Part shown: one piece after another, positions 34,652-51,244 of the stretch
Layout of the letters: each line of letters opens with the position of its first letter
How positions within the stretch are numbered: position 1 is the stretch's first letter
Source: Adiantum capillus-veneris
Taxonomy: Eukaryota; Streptophyta; Polypodiopsida; Polypodiales; Pteridaceae
Direction: 5' to 3'
NCBI GenBank assembly: GCA_014529385.2
Contig: CM043959.1
Span: 53,019,253-53,083,252, forward strand
DNA length: 64,000 nt
Position numbers and translations under genes: made by a program
Notes under the pieces: generated by a model
Databases searched by the model: none
Seen by the model: the letters and a program-made list of their open reading frames with translations, nothing else
Told to the model about the DNA's origin: nothing

Positions 34652-35525
34652 TGTTGGACGGATACACCGCGACAGACGTCAGCACGCGAGAACTCACCTA
34701 ACAAGATTTGTCAGCTAAGGACGAAGCTCGACCCGCAGGCATGTGGAAGCAAGCATAAGGTGTCAACCTACACTCGACCGACTCCTAACTAATTCCTACA
34801 GAGGTCTCTACCCAATGTCTAAGTCACAGCCTTCAGGAGTGCATAAGAGGAAACTTCCTACAACGCTTTCTAGAGCCGAACACCCATCAAACAATCTCGA
34901 AACACCACAGAACTTGAAGGAGACCCTACTGACACCAATAGGTTGCTCTCCCTAAGGTCTATGAACCAAAACCCCAACCCAAAACACCCGGTGTAAAATC
35001 ACTTAGGATGTCTGGCCGAAATTTGCAGGTCTTCATTTCCAAAATCTAAAGTGACTAATGTGTAGCTCTACTCAATGCGAACGCGTGGATATGCTGCAAT
35101 GAAAAATCAGACAACGTATGCTTAACGAATCACCAGATGAAGCTCGTAGATGGAGCTCGCAAAACCGGACCGTATGCACACAATGTAGGTATCGATGCGT
35201 AGCTCTCGTCGGGGGCAACACGCTACACTTCTCTGCACTCGATTCCGACCACCACCGGTGCACACGTAGCGTCAAGATGAAGCTCACACTCTCTCTCGTA
35301 CATAGTACGCTCACTCACAGACTTCCAACTTTTTAAAAATGACAAAGGTTCTTTTCATTAAGGTCAAAAAGTGGTATAAATACCTTACAATTCTCAAACC
35401 CTAAAGTTCCAAATTAACCATCTACTCAATCTAAATGTCAAAACTGGGATACAATCTGGAAACTTCTGTAAGCCCCAATATTTACAAGGTGAAATGTCGG
35501 GTTTTCTCAATAAATGAATAATTAC
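34652..35525 (-). repeat. 5' LTR of the gypsy element (right copy, truncated)
   Basis: 874 bp aligning with 14324-15198 with almost no length change. The outer 57 bases present in the left copy (including TGTTAGAAGC) are missing. The sequence passes directly into satellite-type DNA at 35526. Confidence 0.88.
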
Positions 35526-40249
<4,724 letters not shown>

Positions 40250-40700
40250 TATATATCACCCTATGGCCCAAAGTCACATCCTAGGATGTGTACAGTTGCA
40301 TCACGAAACACCTACATATAGCATCCTATGGACCTAAGGCCACATGATATTATATACCCATCATGAGACAACTACATGTAGTGCCCTATGTCCCTCAGGC
40401 CATAGGATGTGTACAATTGCATCATGAAACACCTACATATAGCATTCTATGGCCCTAAGGCCACATGATGTTATATACCCATCATGAGACAACTACATAT
40501 AGTGCCCTCAAGCCATAGGATGTATATTTACTCAACACAAAACACTTGCATAAAACATCATATGGACTAAAGGCCATATGATTTATACATACTCATCATA
40601 AACCACCTACATATAGCATCCTATGGCCCTAAATCCATAGGATTCTATATACCCATCATGAAACAACCACATATAGTGCCATGTGTGTATATATAATCAT
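40250..40700. repeat. palindromic satellite, array E (variant)
   Basis: Units of about 60-70 bp containing CACCTACATATAGCATCCTATGG and CATCATGAAAC, with cores such as CCTATGGCCCTAAGGCC. It ends about 115 bp before the transposase reading begins. Confidence 0.75.
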
Positions 40701-40815
40701 CATGAAACGCCTACATATATACTCACAATGAAATGACTTTGTGATGGTTTTCTTAACAAATATTTACTGAAACCTTCTTGCAGGTATGGGTTTTAATCAA
40801 GGTGATAGAGCATGA

Positions 40816-43800
40816 ATGTTTGTAGCCACACAAAAGGTTTCCCTTGGGAGTGTCTGTGAGACAAACCCAAACGCATATTACTCAGGCATGCTTATTGGGG
40901 AAGGAAATGTATCGGTGTCAGTTGATTTGTGTTTTCAAAAGAAAGCACTTATTCCATTTCCAACAGTGGATGCATTGATAGTGGGAGATTCTTTTCACAG
41001 TATTATGAAATGGAGTATTGGGTTGCTACAACATATGAATGAGATACAGTACAAAGGGGTTCTATGTCTGAGACTCACAAAGGAATGGGAGCATTCGAGG
41101 CACAATCTAATGGAATGAGATATAGGGAGGTTTGAAAGGATAAGAGGGTTCAACTTTAAGATGAAACCAAAACACATGTAGTAGTGTATGTGTGTCCATT
41201 TGATTCCGTGAACTTTGGTGAGTTAGGTGGATAACATCAGTATTGGTATTGAAACATCCTATGCTTGTGAGGCTACTATTTCTGCACAATCTGATGTATG
41301 CAGCATCAATCTGGTTTGTTGGCCTGTCAAGAGAGTGACAACTATGGATGGAAAATCATTATTACAATATAACGATTTACATGCTAGGGACTCATTACAA
41401 GATACATGCATTGAATCAGCTCGTTTAGTAGAGCCTATTTCAAAAATACAAAAATATTGCTTTATGAATAGGAAGCCAAAAATGTTCGTGAAACCTTCTA
41501 AGAGATCCAATCAAGCATCCCTATCATCTGTCCAGCTTGTTTCAACCATAAATTGTTGTTCTATGAGGTGTTGTCAATATGTCAATAGAGATAAGGTCAT
41601 GGCTATGCGCAATGAATTTTGGGGACAAAGTTTGCAAAATAGAACCAACTATGTGTATGATACAATGTTGACTTCTTGGCGTGAGAAAAAAACAACTACA
41701 AAGACTTGCTATGTGTTTTATTTTAATGGCAATGAGGTCTATAGCAGAGCTTGGTACAAAATTCCTGGCATTCCAAAAACTTCAGTTTATCGTTACCGTG
41801 AACAATTTGAAAATGGGGTTCAACGCTCACTGCATGGTAATGATGGTGTCATAAGAAAAGGAAGATACCATATAGAAATGGGAAGGACATTGATGTGCTC
41901 TTTTGTAGATGGAAACTCAGAGAAAATTCCACATAAGAGTAGAACTATGGAAGATGGTACTAGAGAAACCTTGCTTGCAATACCAAATACGTACAAGCAA
42001 TTAGACATCTTACATGATGTCAATAAAGCACTCGAGAGTATGAGTCTCAAGCCAATGTCTAGCACTACATTCAATAAGGTTTCGAATATAGAATTTGATA
42101 ATGTGACCTTGTCAAAAACAAGCAAGTTCTCCAAATGTGTTGTATGTAGTCGGATAAAGTCTCAACTAGAGTCAACAAATGATATTGAGCTGATTTCATG
42201 TTTGAAGGATGAACGTAAAATTCACATTATGCAACAACAAAGCTGTAGAAATTTGTACTTCACCTAGCGTAAGTTCTCGCAAATGAAAAAGGATAACTAC
42301 TTATGCATTATACATGATAAAATGGACCAAAAAAAGACAGCAATACCTAGATTGCAAGTGAACTCAATAGACTATGTGAATGCATATTAGTTGCAAGTAT
42401 CATTAACAAGTATGATAACACATGGGCATGGGCATGGGATGTATCGTCATTTCTCGTTGAATGGTCTATGGCCTTTAGATCCGAATTCTACAATTGGTTC
42501 CCCCTTGCATTATGCTTAATAGAATTTGGAAAGAACAAAAAACCATGGGCTAGGAGATTTATGCCATGATGGTATGCCACGCATCAATGTAACATTGTTC
42601 AATGCATTGAATTCAAGGACAGCTCTAAACCACCAAAACATAATGATGAAAGAGCATAAGAGAAATGTATCAGCAGTAGTAACACCATCGTTGGCTATTG
42701 AAGGATGTAATGGAGAGATTTCTAACTTGCAATCATCCTCCTCTCAATGTGCTGTGGAAACCATGTCCACTTTCGTGTTTCAAAAATTGCCTAAGAATCT
42801 TCTAATACAGATAGATAAGTGTGCAGGAGAGAATAAGAATCGATATTTATTTGCATATTTATCCTTGCTAGTAGAAAAAGGTGTTTTCAAAACGGTGCAT
42901 TTGGGATTCTTAATGGTGGGTCATACACATGAGGACATAGATGCAATGTTTAGCAGGTTTTCAGAGAGATTATGAACAGGAATGACCTAGGCTTTTCCAC
43001 ATTTGATGGAACATTTTTAAAAATGTGAAAGTTCAGCTCCAGCACCATTTCTGATGACGCAAGTTCCTGACTTCAAATCCTTTGTTAAAGGGTACATGTG
43101 GGATGTACAAGATGCTCTTGTTGGACACTCTAAGCCACTTCAAGCTTGTTTCTTTATGCAAGGTGAAATCCTAGTAATGCAGTACAAAATTCACCCCAAA
43201 TCACTTGATTTGGATGTCGAGGGAGTCAGGAATTGAGTTGTGGAAAAAAGATGATCAAGAAAAACCAAAATTGCATGTAGGTTGTCTAGATGTGGTTCCT
43301 ATAGCAGACTATGTGAGGGATAGTCCGCTTGTTAATCAAGGGATTAAGACATGTCTTGAATTCTAGAAAAGATGGACTCTAGTAAAAGGAAAGGAGTACG
43401 ATTCTACAACATACATGGAGCCAGTTATTATCTATGGTAAGAAATAATTAGTGAGCTTGAACAACCAACCAATAAACAAATTGGTGAATATACATCATTT
43501 TGGCCAAAGACTATAGGGAGTCATCGAATGCAACAGATAGAGGAAGAGATAGATGAGTTTAAAGGATATGAAGAATTGAATGATCACTATGTTGGTCCTC
43601 AAAGTGCAAGGCCAGAGGAAGCTTTTAGGCCTCAAATTGATGTAAGAAAAGGGGATTTTGTTCTTGTGAGACCCGCAGATCCACAATATCCGATATGGCT
43701 AGGAGTTGCAGAGTCAGATGTTGATGTAGACAGGTCATCTCCTAACTACAAGAAAGTTTCATTCAATATTGGGCACCAAAACATTGGAAAAGAATCCCAC

Positions 43801-43992
43801 AATCCAAGAACAATATGAGGATTGTTGGGAAAACAATTGGTGCTGCAATCTTGCTGACCCAAAGTGTTAAAGTGTGTTGATGCAGTTGTGTGGTCACGGA
43901 CTCCCAAGGGTGGAAGACTTGCAGAAGCAATTAAAATCCTATTCAATGTTGTGGAGAAAGCACAAGCTAGCTTAATAGGAGAAACTGAATAG
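40816..43992 (+). pseudogene. RNase H-like transposase relic (DUF7869-like) with accessory domains
   Basis: One frame runs 40816-42267 with clustered stops near 41116-41226, and several shifts follow. In order: an N-terminal block LGSVCETNPNAYYSGM then VDLCFQKKALIPFPTVDA (DUF8039-like by recall); CCQYVNRDKVMAMRNEFW and a DNA-binding-like segment; YLCIIHDKMDQKKTA near 42300 (first acid); LIQIDKCAGENKNRYLFAY (42806-42862, second acid); HLGFLMVGHTHEDIDAMF (42898-42951, third block); and a C-terminal module DVRKGDFVLVRPADPQYPIW near 43640-43700, ending at TAG 43992. The D..D..HEDID pattern is what I recall of DUF7869-type proteins, thought to be transposases. It is decayed and lies just inside the right end of the putative giant element. 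Confidence 0.65.
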
Positions 43993-44099
43993 CATTTCAT
44001 TTTCATATATTGTTTTTCTTGCTATCCGTGTCTATGTATATTTTATAAAGTATTAGTTAACACCAACATGAAAATACAATTTTGGATGGGACCAAAAAA

Positions 44100-44145
44100 A
44101 GATGTTTCTCAACACCACCATTTTCTTGAGAATCTATCTCTTTGT
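44100..44145 (-). repeat. inverted copy of the left subterminal motif
   Basis: Minus strand reads AAAGAGATAGATTCTCAAG then AAAATGGTGGTGTTGAG. Compare plus-strand TTAGAGATGGTGTCTCAAAA then AAAGGAGGTGTTTA near 2866-2900. Identity is roughly 70% by eye. Confidence 0.4.
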
Positions 44146-44265
44146 CTAATGTAACACAAGTCCTCAAGACAAGTCCTAGAATAAATGAAATTTTCCCAAA
44201 TCAAATGGAAAATAGGAATCCATAGGCATTGAAATGGGTCCCAAAGTTGTGGAATTTTCCCATTT

Positions 44266-44465
44266 CATCTAGAAGAGTGTTAAGGGGTTAGTGTGAAATT
44301 AGAGTGTGTAAACATATAATTGGCAAGATACAGTGACAAATTAGGGAATAATGAACACACTGCTTCATGCACACACATCCAAAATCCACAAAAACATAAA
44401 CACAAAAGTGAAATTAGTGAGGAAACACATCCAATTATGCCACAATTACACTAGCGTAGGCCATC
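44266..44465. other. leader-like AT-rich segment of a minus-strand LTR element
   Basis: Rich in CACACA and AATTAG words, like 313-1276. It lies on the inner side of a primer-binding site. No gene. Confidence 0.35.
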
Positions 44466-44484
44466 GTCCCCGACAGAGACGCCA
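44466..44484 (-). other. primer-binding site of a truncated LTR element
   Basis: Sense reads TGGCGTCTCTGTCGGGGAC, resembling the tRNA-type primer sites of plant gypsy elements (about four mismatches to the tRNA-Asp form). It adjoins a TATTGG LTR edge two bases away. Confidence 0.55.
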
Positions 44485-44486
44485 AA

Positions 44487-45054
44487 TATTGGCGATTGCC
44501 ATTGTTGCATAGCTCCAATGGCCAACAAAATTATGAATCCGGAGGGATGAGCTACCGGGCTAGGGCATGAAAACACTCACACGATTAGTGAGCTAATCAT
44601 GGCAACACAAATGGTGACTCTATGAGATGAGCTTCTTGGCCTATGGAGGAGCTAAGCCACAACGGTTGGCAATCTCCACATCCACTTCCCTTCACCTCCA
44701 ATCAACCCAATCACACACACTAATGATTGCAAGGCGCACACAACACTAATCCTATCATGGAACCACTAATCACAAGCACATACACATAGATATATCGAGC
44801 ACCACACTCCAATCAAACCTACATGCACACACAAGCAAAAGAGGGCAATTACACACGATTAGAGAGGGATTAACCACTAATTAGTTACGATCTAGCTAAT
44901 CAAAGCATCATTAGCAATCACAAGAAGCATGAGAGAGGAATAGTGAAAGAGAATTAAGCATTGATTAGTGTTAATCAAGTCACATGAGCAAGGAGAAGCT
45001 CAAGGGCTCCATAGCCACACACCTCAAGAGCTCTCACCAAAGAGTGCTCTCAAC

Positions 45055-45060
<6 letters not shown>
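44487..45060 (-). repeat. probable 5' LTR of the truncated element (outer end not found)
   Basis: Starts at the primer site with TATTGGCGATTGCC (TG probably mutated to TA). No second copy is in the window, so the outer limit is a guess, placed at the GA microsatellite. Confidence 0.4.

Positions 45061-45115
<55 letters not shown>
45061..45115. repeat. (GA)n microsatellite
   Basis: About 27 GA repeats. Confidence 0.95.
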
Positions 45116-45118
<3 letters not shown>

Positions 45119-46670
45119 GAGACTGTAGGCCTTGCTAATATTGACAAAAATGGTGCAAACATGTTGGCTTGCAAGGAAGCAGATGATTCCAAATGGAGCA
45201 GCATGTAGGAGAAGCAGATGATTCAAAATAGAAGCATGCATTGGAGAAGTGGATTGCACATGTCTATATTTCAAGTCTTGAATGCTCTTCATTCTGTCAA
45301 TTTTGAAAATATGCTTCCTGCCACTAATTGTTTTGATTGTTGCTACCTATTATTATGAAACTTTCACAATCAAATGCACACCCTTCCCATTTGTGAGACC
45401 ATAATCCTTCACTAAAGCATCTTGTCAGCATAGCTCACAACCTCCATTTACTAGTCTCTACTGCGTTACACAAAAGGCTTGCACGCTTCAATCTGATGTT
45501 CTTAAGAAGCACATCATCACCACTCTAAGAGTCTAGGAATAATATGGTGTGATTAGTAATATTTTACTAAGCCATAATCATTGTGCTCCAAAGACGACTC
45601 TCATCAGTCCCAAGAGAGAAGCAAAGACAACTGGTGATACTTATGCTTCATTGCAAATTTCCGTCTCTCTCTCTCCCTCATCCTCTCTTGTCTCTCTCTT
45701 TTATAAAACAAAAAGCCTTCTTTTGGAAGTTTTAATAACTCTTTGAGAAAACCTAGAGGCATGTCGACACAACATTGAAGCTGCATACAATCAACATGTC
45801 CAAAAAGGGGCTATGTAACATACCTAGTTAGGAAAGCACAAAAAATGGATTTTTATCCATTTCATAAAAACCAAAGACAAATATATAGAGCTATTGAGGC
45901 ACAGTATGTATGTGAAAGATCACCAAACAACATTACATGTTGTCTTTATCAACCTTCCCAAAGAGTGTCCCTTTGATAACCTCGAATGTCTTAGAGATTG
46001 ATTCCTCAATCGAGCCCAAAGCTTTGGGAGTTCACGGGCCTTGAATTCTTGCAGACATTCCACAAACCTTGTATTTGTAGATCTCACGGCACCCACCTGA
46101 GCGGTCTTATGAGCAACCTCAAGATCCTTGACATCACCTTTTTGAGGAGTGCCCAAGCTGCTTTGTTTCACAGCTTGGTGACGTTCTTGGGAGTTTTCGT
46201 GAAGGCAATTTCACAAGCAACAGCACCAAGAGTATTATTAGTGTAGCTTTGTTGCATTCTAGTATGTGAGGCTCATCTTTGTCTCTCCTACGGGCCATGG
46301 CAAGAAGCAGCTGCAGCAAACGTAGTAGGTAATTCAACTATTGTCGTATAGATCTTTGAGGTCCCTTGGGATATATTTCCCATGACATTAAAATTTATAT
46401 TCTTCTTCTTCTTTCTCTTTAACCGTTTGAATTCACAAAATCCCCGTCATATTTTGAGCTTGCCTTGAAGAAAATCAAGAAATTTCCACAAGTTTTAGTG
46501 TAAATACATGTAAAAGCTTGAAATTTTAAACCTAAAAACCGGGAGAAATTCAAGTTTTCCCTTTTTTTCTTCGATTCGAGAAAATGTATTTTTCTAGCCT
46601 TGCTCGTCTCTCTCTTTTTCAAAACCAAAAAACTTCTTTTGGAAGGTTTTGTTTTGTTCTGTAGCGCATG
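45116..46670. other. unassigned stretch
   Basis: No clear gene. The minus strand at 46337-45920 reads protein-like pieces in two frames (QEFKARELPKLWARLRN; EESISKTFEVIKGTLFGK) that I do not recognise, possibly a decayed gene fragment. Confidence 0.3.
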
Positions 46671-46680
46671 GGTAATTTCT

Positions 46681-46930
46681 CGGGGGGTTCACCATTCAGT
46701 ACCCCCCTATATAACGTGCGTTCGGAGAGTATTAAAAAAATCCCTCTTTCAACATGTCTTAATGAATAAAATGACCCCTTATTTTAGGATTTTTTTCCAA
46801 AATTGAATTTAAAAACCCCTTATTTTAATGTATCTCTGTTAAATTGCCTAAATTTTTTGCATTTTAAAACCCCTCCTTTCGAACTCACGTTATACATTAA
46901 CATGATAACATAGTGCACCCCCTGAGGGTG
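46681..46930. mobile_element. possible MITE with imperfect terminal inverted repeats
   Basis: The left part CGGGGGGTTCACCATTCAG and TATAACGTGCGTTCGGAGAG is mirrored on the right: the reverse complement reads CAGGGGGTGCACTATG then TATAACGTGAGTTCGAAAG. The interior is AT-rich with repeated AAACCCCTTATTTTA. Length is about 250 bp, with no ORF. The right end abuts a TA microsatellite, so no target duplication can be read. Confidence 0.45.
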
Positions 46931-46937
46931 ATTTTCT

Positions 46938-46940
<3 letters not shown>

Positions 46941-47028
<88 letters not shown>
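46941..47028. repeat. (TA)n microsatellite
   Basis: About 44 TA repeats. Confidence 0.97.
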
Positions 47029-47036
<8 letters not shown>

Positions 47037-47483
47037 ATATTCTATGTTGTAGCATGCAAGCAGTGTTCATGAAAAGTGTGTGTCAACTTAGCCTTGACTC
47101 GGTTGTAAAATCAAAACAGCAGGTTGAAGGGAGGGGAAGAAGAAAAAAGTATGCTTGTAAAATTTAAGAAAATGGAATGAAATTGCAAATAATGCCAACT
47201 ATTTTGGAAAACTTCCTCTTTGAATCTATCCTAGAGGGAATTTTTTCTTAAATTGATTTTCTTTGAACATTGGCCGCAGCTCAAGACTAAAGAAGGCCGA
47301 GTCTTAAATGACCCCCCACCATGGGATCCACGAAGGAGAAGTGCACGCAAGAAAACAGAGATGCGTGACGCCATTGGATTTTCAAAAAGTAAACGCCGAT
47401 ATATTTTGTAAGCTCGGACATCTAGAGAGTAAACTCAGACAAGCATAAGTATATGTGAACACGCCTATTTTCAATGAAATGCA

Positions 47484-47557
47484 TACGTTCACTTGGTTAG
47501 AGCACGGGGCTACCACAACACCCCTCTGAGATCAAGACCGGGGCCAAGAACTGCGCC
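47484..47557 (+). mobile_element. tRNA-derived (SINE-like) segment with A and B boxes
   Basis: TTCACTTGGTTAGAGCACGG (47488-47507) resembles the tRNA D-arm/A box. GATCAAGAC (47530-47538) fits the B-box consensus GWTCRANNC. The spacing of about 35 bp and the following GGGGCC are tRNA-like, but the acceptor stem and anticodon arm are not convincing. The segment is missing from the second copy of the duplication. Confidence 0.45.
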
Positions 47558-47620
47558 AGATTTTTGTCGCCATCGGATCTCCTTGAGATGCCCGCCCTCA
47601 ATCCTCCGTCATCAATCTGC

Positions 47621-47757
<137 letters not shown>

Positions 47758-47988
47758 GACCCCCCAGCCATGGGATCCACGAAGGAGAAGTGCACGCAAG
47801 AAAGTAGAGACGTGCGACGCCATTGGATTTTTAAAAAATAAACGCGGATATATTTTGTACGCTCGGACATCTAGAGAGTAAACTCAGACAAGCATAAGTA
47901 TATGTGAACATGCCTATTTTCAATCATATTTTTGTCGCCATCAGATCTCCTTGAGATGCCCGCCCTCAATCCTCCGTCATCGATTTGC

Positions 47989-47991
<3 letters not shown>

Positions 47992-48073
<82 letters not shown>
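47992..48073. repeat. (CT)n microsatellite
   Basis: About 41 CT repeats at the corresponding site of the second copy. Confidence 0.97.
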
Positions 48074-48076
<3 letters not shown>

Positions 48077-48398
48077 CAAAATGTTACATCCATATCTATG
48101 TTGCTTCAAGGAACGCAAGGGTGCAACATCACAATACAATACAGTGAATTTAAGAGAACAAAGTACGCTTGCATCCACAGACCACATCTAAATCCACGAT
48201 TTTGCCATAAAGGTTTCCTAATTTACAGGGCTTCACAGCTTCACTATGAGTCGGACAAAACATCCTCACTTCCTAACTTCACAAAATAGAGAAGCCCTAT
48301 ACAAAATTGGCCATGGAAAGCACCTTTTCAGCTTCACAAGAGCCACCCAAAAACAGCACATGAGGAGACTCTATGAGAAGACTTGATGAAGTTGTATC

Positions 48399-48997
48399 TT
48401 ACAAGGCCTGGGGGAATTCACATGAAAAATGCCCTGGTTTGCCACAAGAGTAGCACAAACCTCCACCACCACCACCTCCTCCATAACCACAACAACGGCT
48501 GCCTCCACCACTCGAACGACCCCCGCCAAAGCTTCGTCCACCCCCTCACTCGATGGACACTCACGTGCAAAATGCCCTTCTTCTCCACAATTGTAGCAGC
48601 TTCCTCCATCCCACCTCCATAGCCCTCACCACCACCGCTATTATTGTGATAAAACCACCACCACCTCCTCCATGCCCTCCACCTCCGCCATATCCACTAC
48701 CTCCTCCTCCATCAGCAGATGGGCACTCCCAAGCAAAATGACCTACCTCACCGTAGTTATAACATCCACATCCGCCGCTACCACCACTTCCATACCACCA
48801 CCACCATCACCTCCATAATCACCTCCCCCACCCCCTCCATATCCGCCACGCCCGCCCCTTTCCCTTCCACCACCATAACCACCTCTTCCTCCATATCCAT
48901 CATCTTCTCTCAATCCTTGTAGAGCCTTTTTGTTCGGGCCTGTCACTTGAACTGCACGGGTCTGCCCATCGTCTCCCTCCTCAACGCGGAGCTCAAC

Positions 48998-49000
<3 letters not shown>
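48399..49000 (-). pseudogene. cold-shock-domain / glycine-rich / CCHC zinc-finger protein, truncated pseudogene
   Basis: Minus-strand reading from 49000: EEVELRVEEGDDGQTRAV and QVTGPNKKALQG is the last part of a plant cold-shock domain. Gly-rich stretches (DGYGGRGGYGGG) and three CCHC sites follow. The first has its second Cys changed to Tyr (CYNYGEVGHFAWEC). The second is intact (CYNCGEEGHFAREC) but in a shifted frame. The third has its last Cys changed to Phe (CYSCGKPGHFSCEF) before the TAA at 48399. Plant proteins of this type are RNA chaperones acting in cold acclimation and development. The first two-thirds of the cold-shock domain is replaced by a (GA)n tract. It is the only relic here that looks like a host gene. 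Confidence 0.8.

Positions 49001-49076
<76 letters not shown>
49001..49076. repeat. (CT)n microsatellite
   Basis: About 38 CT repeats at the broken 5' end of the cold-shock pseudogene. Confidence 0.97.
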
Positions 49077-49080
<4 letters not shown>

Positions 49081-49314
49081 ACAAAAAACGCAGCCGTTTT
49101 TTGACCTAGTAGACAGTAGTTCACTCTTTTGATCATAACTTCTTCATCCGAACTCCGATTTGGGTGATCTATAGCCTCAATCAAAGAGCACAAAGTCCTC
49201 CATGCATTGATGTAAAGACAAAAAATTTCAGATTTATGGAAGGCATTTCTTTAACAGCATTTCCAAAGTGAACAGGTTTAGGAAAATTGACTCTCATCTC
49301 TTATTTTACATGCA

Positions 49315-50172
49315 TTGTCGTCCGGCACTCGCAAGGGTTCTTCTTCTTCAACAAGGTCCACAACCATTGTGGAAAATGATCCAAAATCTCTTAAGTGTGG
49401 AGATAGCAACACAATCAATCAACCAACGACATCGAAAACCATGATCATGGCGTACTTGGTATCATTGCAGGAGACTGTAAACAAACAAGGTGAAGACTTA
49501 CGATCACTTGCAATGGAGAATGGCACACTAAGGGTACTTGTGGTTGAGAATGAGAATCTTAAGAGGACACTTGAGATGCAAACAACACGTTTGATGCAAC
49601 TTGAAGAGGAAGTCAAGGAACGTAAACGCTCTCTTGTGGACTTGAATGTAGAGCATGACCATGTATTGAAAGAGGAGAAATTTGACACCATGAGCAGGGA
49701 TGTATACGACATGAAAAATGTATGCACAAACAAGTCTTGGGCTGATGTATGTGGTAGCAATGTGGTCTCTAATACCTCACTCACGCAAGCTATGGTTCAA
49801 ACAAAGAATGTTGAGAATGTGGATGTGGAGGAGTTGAAGGAACAGGAGCGACGTTCCAAGAACATTCATATTCGTGGAATTCCCAAAGAGAAGTTAGAGA
49901 CACCTCCTTCTCTTGCCATTGTTATTGAAGATTTCTTCAAACGTACGAACATCATATTGTGCGCATCACTTCTCACTCTCTCTCCAGTTTCTCTCTCTCA
50001 CACACGCACACTAAAACATGGACAACAACTGCAAGTCTCCTCTCATGCGAATCATCGAGCTTGCCAAACAGTAGGTCTACTAAATGTGAGCACAGCTCTT
50101 TGCATAAGAAGGAGAAACCAGCACGTGGATGCCTTTTTTGAGCTCAAAAATTTTAAGCCACATTATATATAG
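49315..50172 (+). pseudogene. LINE ORF1-like fragment with coiled coil
   Basis: Open for 285 codons. No ATG at the start; the first in-frame ATG is at 49441. Residues about 45-115 form a coiled coil (VENENLKRTLEMQTTRLMQ). A short Trp-containing segment (SWADVCGSN) and a basic block, RRSKNIHIRGIPKEK, follow, as at the start of the RNA-recognition part of LINE ORF1 proteins. After about 49960 the sequence no longer looks like protein, so the copy is truncated there. Confidence 0.55.
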
Positions 50173-51117
50173 TATAGAATTTTTTGTGCTTTGAAGGTTA
50201 ATTGGTAAGTATGGTACTTCATGCAATTTTTCTCATGCTATGTGTCATACATATTGCTACCCACTGCTCAAGTCTTCAAGTTTTGGCAAAACTGGGAAAG
50301 GGCATTTTCTATCTGTGTCCTGACAATGAAAAAAACAAGAAGAGGACAAAATAAATCGTCACCCTTGAAAGCTTTAAGTTAGAAGACGACCATCAAGCAA
50401 ATGCCAACTTTACCCTTGCTAGATTCTTGTGCAAAATTGTTCTTCTATGTTGAGTTTAACATGATTGGAGCAAACTCCTTGACTATTTCAACCATAGCCT
50501 CTTTAGGATTGACCCTAGTGGAGTCGATAAGGAGGAGGCAACAAGTAAGCAAGATTATCCTTCTATGTTGAAATTTACATGATTGGCCCTACTTCAATTA
50601 ATAAGTAGGAGGTAACAAGTATGCTAGGAGGAACTGCTCATGAGATGGTGGCGACGGTGGAAACCCTTCAACACAACCTTGTTGACAGAGTCATTTGGAA
50701 CTAGAAGTTAGAACTTATTGTCACCTTGTTGATGTATTTGGGTACTAGTTAGATGAAAAAAAAAATGTAAAAAAAAGAAGTGACTTCCCTACCATTGTAT
50801 ACAGTTTTTATCCTTGTGGGTTGCTGACTCCTATTAAAAGCCAAGAACTCTTAGCTCATTTGTCCCCATGGCAAGTAAACCTTGCATGGGTTGGCTTTCT
50901 TTTTTGGTTTTGTTAATATGAAATATGCCACATAAATTGTGAATTGCCAAAAAAATAAACATGATTGGAGAAAAAGTTGATTTATTTTATTTGAATTTTG
51001 TGTGTATTTTGGTTCCCTTGTTTATTTACTTTAGGAAAAAGAAATCAAGCATCAAATTTTTACATTAAAGTCAATGCCAGTTAGTTCTTCAATGTCTACA
51101 TGGGCTTCGATTCATAA

Positions 51118-51120
<3 letters not shown>
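50173..51120. other. unassigned AT-rich stretch
   Basis: No gene seen. A 30-base motif CTTCTATGTTGA.TTTA.CATGATTGG occurs twice (about 50450 and 50560), a short decayed duplication. Confidence 0.4.

Positions 51121-51198
<78 letters not shown>
51121..51198. repeat. (TG)n microsatellite
   Basis: 39 TG repeats. Confidence 0.97.
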
Positions 51199-51201
<3 letters not shown>

Positions 51202-51244
51202 TGTTTGTGTAATATTATATACACACATATATGTATGTATTGTT

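Larger units (their letters stand above)
14324..35525 (-). mobile_element. 21.2-kb Ty3/gypsy LTR retrotransposon, minus strand
   Basis: Two near-identical direct repeats (14324-15255 and 34652-35525) bound the element. The primer-binding site lies inside the right copy and the polypurine tract inside the left copy, so transcription ran right to left. Sense order is gag, protease, RT, RNase H, integrase (gypsy order), then a second protease, an env-like ORF and a coiled-coil ORF. The tRNA-Asp-type primer site and extra 3' ORFs resemble the Athila/Tat branch; the lineage call is inference. All frames carry some stops or shifts. No target-site duplication can be scored because the outer end of the right LTR is missing. 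Without the nested solo LTR the element is about 19.6 kb. Confidence 0.9.

Noticed and set aside
47484-47557. A functional tRNA gene
   Set aside because: Only the two promoter boxes are tRNA-like; no acceptor-stem pairing or anticodon loop is convincing.
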